64,000 nt of DNA from assembly GCA_019022495.1 (NCBI GenBank), contig JAFEKR010000054.1, positions 186,001 through 250,000 on the forward strand, read 5' to 3'. How positions within the stretch are numbered: position 1 is the first letter of the stretch; each line of letters opens with the position of its first letter. The notes below the pieces were generated by a model. That model saw only the letters and a program-made list of their open reading frames with translations. It was not told where the DNA came from and made no database searches. Shown in pieces: positions 50,000 to 62,849 of this stretch. This stretch comes from Epichloe hybrida (taxonomy: Eukaryota > Ascomycota > Sordariomycetes > Hypocreales > Clavicipitaceae). The translations under genes and the position numbers were made by a program.

Positions 50000-52900
50000 T
50001 TAACTTAGTCTGTTATTATATTGTGTATCTCCCTATTCTGCCTTAAACTTATTAAGGGCTTGCGTCTATGCTATGTTCTCTAATGGTTCTTATATAGGCT
50101 ATATATAGCCTGCTTACTTAACAAGTACATTATGTCTTTTGCCTCGGCCTGGGGCGTTCTAAGCCACTAGGATTCGCTTAACCTAGTATTCCTTAACGAG
50201 TTTATTATTACCCTTTGCAGGGACTTATTCTGGTCCTAGATAGGAGTCCTAGAGCTTCTAACTAGGGAGAGGGTCCTCCGCAGCGTGTTTAATAAGGTCT
50301 ACGTGGAATACTAGGTGAATGCCTCTTAGGACGTTAAGCTATACTGTGAGTAGTGTTAGGACTTCTATGACTATATACTTTGCTGCCACCTAATTAAGTT
50401 TCTGTAAGGGGTAATTAGTTTTAATGTTTTTAAGTAAAAGCTATACCTTATCTTTAACCTAGAATTATTCCGCTAGCTAACGCAAAGCAGACGTGGCGTC
50501 CTGCTGCCTTTATTATACATAGGCTATTATGGCTTGTGCTAGATAAGTACCCTCCTAGAGGTGCTTAAGAAACCGCACTACTTGCCCCTTTAGTGTTATT
50601 GTAGAAGCAAACGTATCTGGCAGTGACTAGACTAGCTCTAGATTATAGCCGTGTAGTAGCTTGTTAGGGCTAACTCCTGTTATAGAAGATAGCCTGTTAT
50701 TGATTGTAAGCTAGCAAGCAGCTAGATATTCTAGCTAGTTAAACTGCGAGAAGGAGACTATAACACGTAGTATTGCCTGCACCTCTTGGTTTGCTTACTT
50801 AGTGCTGCCGTTAGTCTATGGGTGGTGTGATGTGAAAAGTAACTAATTAATCCTAACTAGGGAGCATAATGTTATCTAAAACTTTCCTAACTAATCTAAG
50901 CCGCGATCCGTGATGATTAATTAAGGAAACCCCCTAAACCGCTACTAAACCATTTTAAACCTCTCCGCACATTCCTTGGCTCCTATAGAAGTTATAGCCT
51001 TGAGCTGGACGAATTTGGAGAGTTAATCTATGATAACCATTAGGTATTATGGTTTCTCTAGGGATAGTGCTAGTAGGTTTGTTATAAAGTTAATAGAGAT
51101 CTGTGACTAGAACTAGTTAGGGATAGGTAAAGGCTTTAGTAAGCCTTAGCGATGTTAATGGCTCTTATAACTACTATAGCAGTGATAGTTACGGACAAAC
51201 CTAGCGATATCTTGTAATATCCTGTCCCAGTGAAACTGCTGTTATAAGATTTAGAACGTGGTGTTACAGCCTAGGTGCCCTACTACTGGCGAATCGTGGC
51301 ATTGCTGTATTAGGGTTATTGTAAGAGGCTCCTAAGCTAGGACCTAGGTATGGCCCCTAAACTGGAGCGCCCTGTAAGCGCTTATGGAACAATCTGCTAC
51401 CTGCTCCCTTATAAGTGCCTTAATAGGAAACCTCCGGGCCCCTTCCTAGACGGCCCTTAATTAGATGCTATACGTAGGGTTAGAGATAATAGCCTAGTCC
51501 TATAAGGTCTAAAGGTGTTTAGTGGCAAAGAGGACCCTACTAGCTAGTGGTAGCGCTGTGCCACTATTGTCCCGCTGTTTGTCTAGTATTAGCAAGAGTT
51601 ATGTAATAGTAATAGGTTATAGGATATGTCCTGTTCTAGAGGTTGCCCCTTCCTAGTCCTATTCCCTTTAAGAAAGAGCATTAGGCTGCTACGCCTGCGT
51701 ACTAGGTCTATACTAGAGGTGGAAATTAAATAGCGCGAGTGTGTCCGCCCATTAAGCTTACTATTCTGACATTAACCGGGGAGTCGTAAAGTACTCTAGG
51801 TTCTTATAGTCTATGTAGATCGTGAATGGACTAGAAACGCCCTATAGCTTAGCTAACTATGCCTTAAGGCATAAGATAATTGCTAATAATTCCTTGTCGT
51901 GAATTATATAGTTCTTTTATAAGGACATAAGGCTAGTGGAGTGGTAGGTAACCGGGTATATAACGCTATCCTGGCCTTATTAGGAAAGGCATTCTCTAAT
52001 GGCCGTTCCTAAATAATTAGCTTCTATTACTGTAGGGAGATCTAGATCCTATTGTGCTAGTATTAGGTACGTAATGAAGGCGTCTTTTAACCTATTAAAG
52101 GCATTATTCTCTTCAGGCCCCTATTAAAAAGGGATATTCTTCTTAGTTAATTATATTAGCGGTGCCGCTAGTTCTGAAAAGTTGCCAATGAAGTCACGGT
52201 AGAAGTTAGCAAACCCTAGGAAGCTATAGACCCCCCGAAGTTTTATTAGGGCTGCCTATTCCCTAATAGCCACGACCTTTACTAGATCTAGATGAATAGA
52301 ACGTCCTGCTGTGATAATGTATTCTAGGTATTAAACCTCCTTCACTGCAAACACAGACTTATTAAGGTCTAAGTACAACCCCGTGGCCCTTAGGTAGCCT
52401 AATATTACCTAAACCTTAGCCATATAGTCTTTCCTTAATCCCCCTAAGTAAACTAAGACATTATCTAAGTACACCGTGATAAAATCCCCTAATACATCCC
52501 CTAAGGACTTATTAATATAAAGTTAGAACGTCACTAGTGCGCTAGCTAGGCTAAAGGGGCAAACTAGCCACTTAAACAGCCTAAACCTAGTTCGGAACGC
52601 TATTAGGTGCTCCTAGCCCTTAGCAATCCGTAGCTTATAAAACGCTACGCGAACATCTACCTTTATAAACTAGCGCGCCTAGGATAAGGAATAGAGTGTC
52701 TCCTTAATTAATAGGAGAGGATAGTGATCCTATGCTATTATCTTATTAAGAGCGCGGTAGTCTACGCAAAAACGCTAACCCCTATTAGCCTTTTTAACAA
52801 GGAGGACTAGAGCCACAGCTAATAATAAGCTAGCACGGATCTAACCCTTGTCTATTAAGTCCGTGATCTAGTGTCTAACCTCTAGAAGCTAGTCCCTTAG

Positions 52901-54963
52901 CATGTTATATAGCGGTCCCTAAGGGAGCGTTAGTTTGGACCCGTCCTGATTCTTGCGCAAGCGTATATGGTGATTAAGGGACCCCTAATAAGGAGGTAGG
53001 CTATTAGCTCTAGCCTTATTAAAAAGGTCTGCGAAGTTAGCTAACTCCTTAGGTAACGTTAACGTGTCTAGGCTATTAGGTTTTATCTTAGGCGCTATGA
53101 TCTATAGTACTGTTATTATCTCCCTAAGGCTTGTGGCAATAAACGTTACGGAAGTGTCCCTCCTACGGTGTGCCTAGCGCGCTTCCGTGGTATATAAGGA
53201 CCTGATAATCCCCTGTACTAGAGTCTCCACCCCACGCGCAGAGGCTTTAGAGACGCATAAGCCCTTTACCGCTTTAATAACTAATTGCTGTTTTGCTACG
53301 TGAATGACCACGTTGCGATGTTCTAGCCATGGCATCCTAAGTATGACGTCTTATGTTAGGCCTAGGATAATATATAAATACACTAATAACTCCTAGCTAT
53401 TAATGTCTATTCTAGTGCGTACTATATAGGTAATTAAGGAGGTGTCCTCCTATACCCTCTTTCCCCTCCTTTCCGTTTCTACTATAGTCTAGACACGCCT
53501 CCTCTTTAGTAACTATATAAGCTCTAGGCTAAACTGTTTCGCTGCTAACTTGCTTATAGCACTATAATAATCGTAACCATAATTAATTTAGACATTAATA
53601 TAATAATATATATTAAAGAGTATAGGAATTAAGAATAGCGGATAGTCTATGTATTATGCTATGTCCCGCTCTAACTCTATATAGCTTAAATAGTTATCCT
53701 GTGTTATAGTATGTGGTTAGCCTCCTTGCCCCTGCGTAAGACTCTGCTTAGGGGCTACTTGTTTTCTATAGGGGGAATGTTTACCTCCTTATCTGCGCTT
53801 TCCTTATCCGCTCTGTGTGAGTTAATGCTAACCCGTAGGGGATAGGGTAGGAGGAAGGTGCACTCCTAAATGTAGTGGTCCTTAGATCTACATTATAGGT
53901 AGTATCTCTCCTAATGGCATTTAGCTAACTCTGCTTCTAATACCTATTTAGCCTGTTATGCGTCTGCGGCTAGCTTTAGACCCTTCTCCTTCTTAACTAG
54001 CCTATTCTGTTTTCCTAATCGAGTCCCTGCCGCGCGCACCCTAGTCATTAGCGTGTTACCCTTGTGATTAGTCTAAGGTGCGGGTTTAGCTAGTTGCGGT
54101 CTGCGTTAGGACTAGTACGTATTCTCTATAGTAAGGGCCTTAATATTAACCGCGATCTCACGATACTACGTAATAGCCGTGTGCCACACGTTCTAGCTAA
54201 CACCCTAGCCCACGCTAATTTCCCTTAAACGCTTATTAAGCGCTTGTTAAAGCTTTACTAGCTTTATATTATCCCCCTAATAATCCCCTCCTGCTAATAA
54301 GAGCTTCTCTATAAAGCAAATAAAGAACGTAGAAAATGGCTCCCCTAGGCCCTGCTCTATCTAGTTAAGCTCTATAAGGGCTATCTCCTGCCTGTGTGGA
54401 TTAGAGAACATAGACCTAAGGTATTCTAGGAATTTAGCTAGGTTAAAATCGTAAATACTGCCCTATTTAAAGAAAGTAGCTACCTAGGACTAGACTTTAG
54501 AGGATAGGTTCTGGTAAATGAACATTTACCTATCCTTATTGGTTCTAATAAAGTCCCTGTCCGCCTGTAGCTTATGTTCTATTAGGAACCTCTATGCAGC
54601 AAATAAGGCCTTATTACTATTATATAGGTCGCCTATAGGGATAGGTTTTTGTTTTACCCTAGGTGTGGTTAAGACTAGGTTAGAGGTAGGAGGCGGAGTA
54701 GGGTTTACCATTAGGGTGTTAGGCTAGGCTATGACAGGTGGTTAGGTTAAGGGTCCTGCGGTGTTTATAGCTACTTATTATCAGAGGCGTGTAAGTTCCG
54801 CTATTTGCTTATTAAGTATAAGTCAGAGTGTCTTAAATTAGGCCTGTTAAGCTGCTAGTGGTGCTGTGGCATTAGATAGGGGAGTTATTGTCCCCTAGCC
54901 AGGTTAGTCTTGTAGTTAGAGCGTGTCTGCTACATTTATTAATGTATCTATTGGTGTTTCCAT
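50000..54963 (-). pseudogene. G2 gag-pol polyprotein with chromodomain
   Basis: The start is ATG at 54963-54961 (METPID). Gag spans about 54.96-53.75 kb and ends in a CX2CX4HX4C zinc knuckle at 53901-53860, its first Cys changed to Tyr. Protease follows. Reverse transcriptase lies at about 52.9-52.3 kb, with RFCVDYRALNKI near 52.76 kb and the active site YLDN (52460-52471) in place of YLDD. RNase H is at about 52.0-51.75 kb. Integrase (about 51.4-50.6 kb) has HHCC-like and IITDRG segments and TNGSTKQANQEVQ near 50.79 kb. Downstream come FHVDLIK and a chromodomain (about 50.19-50.05 kb: KRILVA then GYI-PI-EPLE), with the stop near 50.0 kb. Chromodomains direct integration to heterochromatin in chromoviruses. 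RIP stops are scattered throughout. Confidence 0.92.
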
Positions 54964-55010
54964 TATGTCTTTTAGTAGTTATTAAAAAGGACTAAAGGAA
55001 GTCTCTTAAT

Positions 55011-55227
55011 TATTATGGACTAGCCCCTAGGCAACTGCAATAGGGCGTTAATATAGTATTAAGAGACTTAAGGAGAAAGGAGGAAGGGTAAGAGGCTATC
55101 CCTAGTGGTACCCCTTATACCCCCTTAGCTACTTATGTAAGCCTCCTTTCCTCGCCCTAACTGCTTCTACTAGTCCCTTCTCTAACTGCTGTACGAACAA
55201 TGCTTAGGCAAAGCCTAAGCCCTTACA
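55011..55227 (-). repeat. G2 5' LTR
   Basis: 217 bp, about 95% identical by eye to 48025-48243, with mostly G-to-A and C-to-T differences (TGTTATGG to TATTATGG at its edge). Confidence 0.93.
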
Positions 55228-56756
55228 CTAGTTTATCTTTACTACTTAGGTATTAAGCTACTAGAGCTAAAAGATAACCTTATTATATTATTCCTTTATA
55301 AACCTAGACCTAGCTAAGTCTAAGCTTACTATAGTAATACCTTATTTTTTCTTAGTGTAGTTTTTAGTATAGAGTTTCTTAACCTAAGCTATATAGTCCT
55401 CTAGGGCCTAGATAATTAAAGTTAGCTATAAAATAAAGCTACTACTAAGCTAAAGTAAAACCACTTATATTATCTCCTAGTAACTATACTAGCCTAGGTC
55501 TTAACTAATTACTAATATTCCCCTTACTAGCTAGTAATATTTAGCTATAAGCAAATTAGCACTAAAGTAAGCTTAGAATAGGTTTAGGAGTTAATATTAC
55601 CTTAATATATATGTAATTACAAACCTAATAATTAAAACAGGCATTAGATATTACCCCTTTATATATAGATTAGCCCTGCCCCTAGACTAAAAATAAACTA
55701 ACTTACTAATAATATTATAGCACTAATAGCCCTTATTTTTAATAGATTATATCTTATAGGACATACACTAGATCTCTTATAGCTTACCTAGCTACCCTAG
55801 GTTAGACCTAGAAATAAGGTAAAATAAAGGTAAAGGGGACTTACTTCTAGGCCTTTTACCTTTACTTAATCTAATTACTTCTAGGTTAAGGACTTCCTTA
55901 AATACTTATTTAAGGTTATAAGTTCCTAGGTAAATTAAAGCTAGAATAGCACTAAAAATAAGGTACTTATAAAGCTTAGTAATATTATAGCGCGTTTTTT
56001 TTTTATATAAAATATTAGTATTTAAACTAGCACTAGACTAAAGAAGCCTTAAATAGCTTCTAAAAGGGATAGAAAGGAAAAGAACCTATAGGAAATTTAT
56101 TATAAGAAAAGAAAAAAGGTTAAAACCTTAAGGGAGAAGAAGCTCTTTTTTATACTTAAGAGAGAGAGAGGGGGGGGACTAACTATAATATTAGCTAGAA
56201 AACAAAGTATAAGATAAGTAAACACATAAATAGCGCGTAACTAATCTAGGAGTAAAACTACCTAGTTACTAGGCTTAAATTACTTACCCCTTACTATAAT
56301 TAAATAAAACTATATGCTTAGACTTTATAAGATATTTAGACTAGTACTAGGTTAGATTTAGCTAAAAAGTAAGGCACTAGAAGAGTTAGAAGTAAAGTAA
56401 ATAAAAAGTAAATTATTATTATAAATCTAAATTTACTATACCCTAGGGTAAAGTAAGAGACATAAAGCTAGGTTAAAGTAAGACTAGACTAGCACTAAAG
56501 GGAGCTAGTTAAGACTATTACTATACTTTTTTCCTTTCTTTTTTATTTTCTTTAGGATAAGGCTAGTGTAAGCTAGCACTAAATACCTATAATTAATTAT
56601 ACCTAATGTAGTGCAAACCTAGAAGAGGGTTAGCGCTAGCCTATTAATAGATATAAGAGGGTTTTTCTTCCTAGTAAAGGGTTTTCCCTCTTAACTAAGT
56701 GAATAGAGTACTAGGAATAGCTATATAGTTAGCTAGCTAGCGTAAAGAATATATAG

Positions 56757-59460
56757 AAAACCTTTAGAAAAACTTTAAAGAATATTTTAAAGGTTAAACT
56801 AAAGATATATTTAGGAGAGTTACTAACAAGCTTATAAGAGAGCTATAAAACTCTCTATAAGATAGTAATATATATATTAGCTAAGGAGTAAGCCTTCTTA
56901 TCCTAATTACTCTTAAATATATGCTTTAAGAGGTAATAATAACTTTATAGCTAAGAGATAGATTATAATCCCCTAAACTACCTTATATATAACCCTTATA
57001 ATTTACTACCTTAAAGACCTTTTTTAATATTCCTTACTCTTAAGGGAAATAATCCCTATATTCCCTATAAGAACCCCTATAATAATCTTAGTTATATTAG
57101 GAATTTAATCTTTAATAGCTTACCTTACTTCCTTATTCTTTCTCTTTAGATAAATAAATTATAAAGAAAATATCTAAGCTTATAAAAATATATAAGAATA
57201 GTAATTACTATAGTAAAAAGCTATATAACTTTCTTTTACTAAAGCTTATACTCTTTAAGAGTAAGTATAACTAAATTAACCTCCTTAAGTTATATTTTAG
57301 TAAGGTATTTCCTATTATATTAATAAGAGATACTAAATAGTACTTTCTTAATTACCTTACTAGTAAGAATCTCTTTTATAAAGAGATAATTATAAATATC
57401 TATTAATAATTTAAAATAGAAAGTAATTAATAGTTTTATTACTATAAATAAAGTAATATAACCCTTAAGAATATTATTACTTAAAACCCTAAAAAGAGTA
57501 AGCTTAAGTACCTTAAGATTTTATTAATTACCTTAAAAAGAGTTTATAAAGGCTTATACCCCTTTAATATAGTAAATATAAAGCTTTATAAGTAAACCTT
57601 AAATATAGTCTTTAGTATCCCTAAATATTAGGTAATAAAGTATATATATACACTAGGCTTTAAAAACCTTACTAGTAATCTTTATAAGTTAATTATAATT
57701 ATAAAGAGTAGTATAAGAAGTAACTAATATTACTAGTATTAAGATAAAGACCTATTAGAGGTAATATTTATAGATTACTAATATAGCTAATAAAATTAGA
57801 GAGACTAAGGAAAAGGAGATTATTATAGTAACTTTAAATAACCTAAGTAATGCTTTATTTATAGTAAAAGTAATTACTAGTTATTAAACTATACTAATAC
57901 TAAATACTAGAAAGAGAAAGAGAGATAGTAAGCTAGTAAGAACTATTACTTACCTCTTATAAAGAAAAAGTTCTAAGTATTCCTTACTTTATTTAAAGGT
58001 AATAATAATATTAAGGAGAAGCTATTATTAAAGGTATAACTTAGTATTATATAATTCTTTTACTTAGGATTATAAATAATAGATAATATTAATATCCTTA
58101 TAATACTTAAGAATTAGGCTTTTTAATATACCTTACTTAAGTAAGAGCTATACCTTAAAGAGGCTTCTAATAAAGATAATTTAATTTATTATATATCTAA
58201 AGAATACTATTTTAAAGAGGTCTTTAGAGAAATTATACTAGATATAAGAGCCTTAGGCTAATTAACTACTAGTCTAGCATAGGCTAGAGCCTTGCTAAGA
58301 TTAATGCTATTATTAATAATTAAACCCTATAACCTAGAAGTTATTTGCTTTAGTGCTAGATTAGTAATAACACATAGCGTTATTTATATGCTTATAAAGC
58401 TTAGCTAAATTAACTTTTATATTCTTAATATTACTATACCTTTTCTCTTTTCCCTTACTAATATAAATAAGATAAAGGTTAAGATTAATAACCTTACTAA
58501 TTTATTAATTTAAAATAATAAGACTATACCTATTATATGTAAATAGGGCTACCCTTAGTAGCTTCTAGAGGTAAGAGAAACCATCGCTTTTTACCTATTA
58601 AAAGGAGAGATTTATTAGCTTTACTAAAGGTTTAGTTATTCTTTAATTTAGTAGCTTATAAAGATCCTTTAATAAGCTAGTTATAATATTAAATACTATA
58701 TAATTAAGAAGCTTACTAAAGTCTATTACTATTATTAGATAAATAGAAAAGCCCTTAGCTAGTTTAAGTTCTCCCTTAAAGATAATTATAACTTTAACTT
58801 TAACTATAAGATTATTATTAATATTAAGCGGATGGAGTACTAGGAACAGCTACATAGTTAGCTAGCTAGCGTAAAGAATATATATATTATTAATATTATA
58901 TAAATTAATAGGTAGCTAGTCCTTTATATTATTAATTTAGTAACCTTATTTTAAGTAGCCTAATTCCTTAACCTTAAGAAGTAAAAAGCTTATAATATTT
59001 AGGATATAATTAGAGAGTACTAGATTAATATATATCTAGGCCCTCTAGACTAGATTATTTATAATACTAGTAATAACTTTACTTTGGCTAAATTTAGGTA
59101 TTATACTTACCTAATATTAATTAAGATTAATAAGATACTTATTAAGGCCTATAATAGTATTAGAAAGGTTAAAAAATATTATAAATCTCTTTACTAGGCT
59201 TATAATATTATTATAGATTTAATTAGTAAAGAGATTACTCCTAAGTAATAACTCTAAATAGCTATTAAAGCTATTAATAACTTAGTAAGCCTAGATAGCC
59301 TTATGCCTATATTACTAGTCTTTAACGCTTACCTATAGATAATAGATAAGTTATTACTAAGTATCTTTATTATTTAATAGGCTAAAGTAATTTAAAAGGT
59401 AACTAATAAAGTTTACTATTACCTAGCTAAGAGGTAAGTTTATAAGGCCCTTAGCGCTTA
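56757..59460 (+). pseudogene. C4: copia gag to integrase relic
   Basis: The plus-strand frames give a gag-like region (about 56.8-58.0 kb), the protease/gag-pre-integrase region (about 58.5-58.7 kb: segment LLEVRETIAFYLLKGE, with the HRRFGHP-type motif degraded) and integrase core from about 58.75 kb. The core continues after the 58-bp insert (58827-58884) with segment YNSIRKVEKYY near 59.14 kb and LLVFNAYLQIT near 59.32 kb. It then breaks at 59460. RT and RNase H are absent, replaced by an LTR-like sequence. No 5' LTR is seen, since repeat X copy 2 abuts the left end. Stops are RIP-type. Confidence 0.82.
58827..58884 (+). mobile_element. Mini-element copy B (58 bp) inside integrase
   Basis: Begins AGCGGATGGAGTACTAGG and ends GCGTAAAGAATATATA. 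It is flanked by a perfect 14-bp direct repeat TATTATTAATATTA (58813-58826 and 58885-58898). Removing the insert and one repeat restores the integrase frame exactly. A 14-bp duplication and A-rich 3' end fit target-primed reverse transcription (LINE/SINE style). Confidence 0.8.
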
Positions 59461-59462
59461 GT

Positions 59463-59720
59463 GTGAGAACAATGGTAGCTAGGCAAGAGGTATAGGGGCT
59501 CTGGTATATTAACTAAAGCTTGCTAGGTCTAAGTGTGTTATGCGTGCAAGTCGCTAGCTTATAGCTAGTGGCTCACTAGTGTTATATAGACCTAGCCTTA
59601 GGGCCTCGCTAGCCTATGGGGTGCGTAAGTGCACTTATTATTATAAGTAAGGCCTTATAATTACCCCCTTACTTATAGCTAGGCTCCTAAATAGCTTTTA
59701 CTAGGTACCCTATAGCTATT
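59463..59720 (+). repeat. LTR-like sequence after C4
   Basis: Starts TGTGAGAACAATGGTAGC, matching the minus-strand fragment at 8474-8515. Composition is less TA-biased than its surroundings. It may be the 3' LTR of C4 brought next to integrase by an internal deletion. The right boundary is not defined. Confidence 0.45.
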
Positions 59721-61029
59721 TGCTAAGTATTAGCTAAATTAAAATAATAATAAATAATAAATAGTGCTTATATATAAATTTATCTATAACTCCTTATTAT
59801 ATTATAAACTTTTTCCTCTAGTAAATATAGTTATCCTTAATTAACCTTATTTACACTTTATTTACCTTAACTCTTTAACTCTTAATTTATATCCTTTTAC
59901 TATAAAGCTAAATATAATTTACTTTTATATTTACTTATATATACACTATCTTTAGACTAGGTGCCTAGACTTTAAGAAGTACTTACTAATTAAAATCCTT
60001 TTACTAGTAATTATATGTAGTTTTCCTTATTCTTTAGTTAGTATAGTAACTAGAGGAAAATAATTAAAATATTATATTTAGTGTAATAAATATGGTAATA
60101 TATATAAGATAGTGAGTTACTTAGTATTTTATTATCCTATAGCTATAAATTACTAACTTTTCTATACTAGGCTATGCTAACTTTAGCTAGTAACTTCTAG
60201 GACCTTTTAGTTATTTATAAATAGGTTTAGGCCCTTATAGATACTACTATTACTACTAAGGATAAGGAGGGTATTCTTATGTTTTTAGATATAACTTACT
60301 ATAGCTTTACTATATATATCTTAAATTTAGTAATAGGTTTTAACTATACTAATACTATATACTATATTACCTTTAGGCTAACTAGTGCTATAAAGGTATA
60401 TTAAGTGTATTAAATTACTTATTTTTTACTTATTTCTTACTAACCTTTCTATATAAGTTACCTCTATTTTATACTAGAACTATCTAGTTTTATAGTAGTA
60501 ACTATAAGTTTCCTTAGTAGCTATAGCTTTCTTTCCCTCTTTTCTAGTTTATATATAGCTTTTCCTTACTCTTTTACTTAGTCTTTACTAACTTTTCTAT
60601 AGGAGAACCCTAAGAAAACTATATTTATCTAGGAGGTAAGAATAGTTCTTTAGCTCTAGCCCTCTAACCCTAGGTATATAGCCTAGGTTATAGTGGTTTA
60701 CTACTTTTACTATGCTATAGAGAAGGTAATTTAAGGTAATAAAAACTAGGCAAAGTATAGCTTTAATAGCTAGAATATAGTCTCCTATATAGGGGCTATA
60801 ATAGAGAGTTTTCCTATTATTTTGCCTATGCTCTAGGCGTGTTTTCCTTTATTATTTAGTAGTATAACCTAGGCCTTTAGGTAATAGTTTTTATAGTAAC
60901 TAGTAAGGTTAGGCCTTTTCTATAGTATATTTATATTCCTTTATAAGTGCCTTAATCCTATATTACTATCTTTATTACTAAACCTTAGTAACTAGTAAGG
61001 TTAGGTCTTTTTTGTAGTATATTTATATT
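59721..61029. other. RIPped flank of G4, with a 92-bp tandem duplication
   Basis: No gene is recognisable. Two copies of a unit of about 92 bp beginning GTAACTAGTAAGGTTAGG lie at 60896 and 60988. It may be the 3' non-coding part and LTR of G4, but I could not find an LTR pair. Confidence 0.4.
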
Positions 61030-62160
61030 TCTTTATTAGTGCTTTAATCCTATATTACTACTTTTCTTACTAGACTTATTTTAGTAAAATGCCTAAATTA
61101 TATATTAAGCGCTTTCTATATTCTTTACTAGAACTTATTAGTTATATTTACTTAGCTAACCCTTTTATTTTACTAGGTATTTATTACTTTCTTAAGTCTT
61201 CCTATAGTTCTTAACCTTCTTAACTTTATACTTATTATCTTTATTCTCTAAGTCTAGTATTAGTATTTCCTTATCTCTAGTGACTTTATAGTAATTCTAT
61301 AGCTCTAATAGGCTAATATAAAATATATTATATAGCTAACTATATTTTTTAGGTAATATAAGTCTATATACTTATTTTCCTATAGTATTAAGTACTTAAA
61401 ATAGTCTAATAAATCTAGGGGTTAGCTTTTATTTTATATTCTTAAGCCTAATATTCTTTACTAATAATAGTACTAGGTTATCCCTTTTTAGTATTAATAG
61501 CTAGTAATACTAGTTATAGTACTTTACTTAAGTCTTAGTAACTTTTACCTAGTTTTACTTTAGCTACTCTTTAACTTTATATAGCTTTATATATATATAT
61601 AGGCTTCTAGTACTTCCCTTTCTTTAGTCTTATCCTTAAGAGCTAGGTAAAACTTAGGTAAATAGCCTATAAGGGAGTAATTAAGAGAGTAGCCTATGCT
61701 TTTATTTACTATATTATTATAAGTAAATTAGGCTATTAGGAGTAGCTTAGGCTATATCTATTAGTTATTAGCTATAAAGCATTAGAGGTAATGCTTAAGC
61801 ACTTAGTTTATTCTCTTTATTTCCTATTAGTTTAAGGGTAAAACACTATAAAAAGCCTTTACTTTATATATAATAGGTAGTATAAGTCTAACTAGAATTA
61901 GCTTATAAAGACTAATCCCCTATTAGATATAATGCCCTCTAGTGCCCTAAACCTTAGTTTAATTTTCTTATAGAAAAGCTTTACTAGTTTAGCTATATTA
62001 ATTATTATAGTTATAAGTAAGAAGATAAAGTACTTAGTGAATTAGTCTATAATTACTAGGATTATGTTAGTCTCTTATTTACTTACTTAGGTAACTAGTA
62101 ATCCTATAATAAAATCTATTAAGATTTTTACCTATAGTTACTATAGTATTACTATATTAG

Positions 62161-62572
62161 CAGAGTATTGTTTGTAGTTAGTGTAGTGTGTTTTGTAGTT
62201 TTTATATTTAATTTTATAGCTAGCTTATTTTTAAATAGATTATCCTATAAATTACGTAATCCTATAGAGATAAATCCTAAGAAAAATACTATATATAAAA
62301 GTGGGTCTAAAAGTGGACCCCTTGCCTGTAAATTAGAAAAACTACATTTGTAGTGTATTCTTAGTGCTAAAATGTAGTAAAATGTAGTTTTTCTAATTTA
62401 TAGGCGAGGGGTCCACTTTTAGACCCACTTTTATATATAACTACATTGTAGTTTTTTAGTTATCTATCTAAAAAAAGAAGTTTTATATCTCTATATATTT
62501 TCTAAGATTAGATATATATTATTTGTGAAATAAAAAATACACTACAAATCAATTGTAGTGCAATACTCTGCC
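62161..62572. mobile_element. Foldback MITE with T-family ends, nested hAT-like hairpin
   Basis: Outer ends are GCAGAGTATTG (left) and CAATACTCTGC (right), as in the T family, with GTAGTTAGTGTAG-type tracts inside. The centre is a long hairpin: about 62288-62350 is the near-perfect reverse complement of about 62375-62443 (AAAAGTGGGTCTAAAAGTGG at the outside, AGAAAAACTACATTT inside). The outer hairpin motif matches the triple 12-mer beside the hAT transposase at 3.33 kb. An open run of 61 codons here is by-product of the palindrome, not a gene. Confidence 0.75.
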
Positions 62573-62849
62573 TCTTACTAAGGAATTATTAATCTTACTA
62601 TTTTACCTTTATAAATCTAGATCTTAATCCTATGCTTTCTATAGTAATTACACTAATAGTTTATTTAGCCTAGATTAGTAAGGATTTAGTAGCTTAATAG
62701 TCTCCTATATCTCTTATACTATACTAATATCTTAGATATATATTACCTTCTCCTAGAAATTACCCTTATTTAGCTAATCCTTTACTAGATTTATAGTAGC
62801 TAACTAGCCTTTTAACTAGGCTACTCTAGCCTCTAGAGCTCTCTTTATA

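Larger units (their letters stand above)
48025..55227 (-). mobile_element. G2: complete 7.2-kb Ty3/gypsy chromovirus
   Basis: LTRs are at 48025-48243 (219 bp) and 55011-55227 (217 bp), minus-strand start TGTAAGGGC and end CCATAACA. A perfect 5-bp target duplication CTAGT is at 48020-48024 and 55228-55232. The empty site is preserved in X copy 1 at about 40799. On the minus strand are gag (from 54963), protease, RT, RNase H, integrase and a chromodomain (to about 50.0 kb). A separate frame on the plus strand occupies 48753-49970. It is less AT-rich and less RIPped than the other elements, consistent with a later arrival. Confidence 0.95.
47693..56747. mobile_element. X copy 2: repeat X interrupted by G2
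   Basis: 47693-48024 matches 40469-40799 and 55233-56747 matches 40800-42311. The two parts are separated by G2 plus one CTAGT duplication. Excluding these 7208 bp the copy is about 1847 bp, against 1843 bp for copy 1. Confidence 0.9.

Noticed and set aside
54518..54727. 69-codon plus-strand frame in G2
   Set aside because: It lies antisense within the clearly readable gag region of G2 and has no continuation.
62168..62353. 61-codon plus-strand frame
   Set aside because: It runs from MITE end sequence into the palindrome and cannot be a conserved protein.
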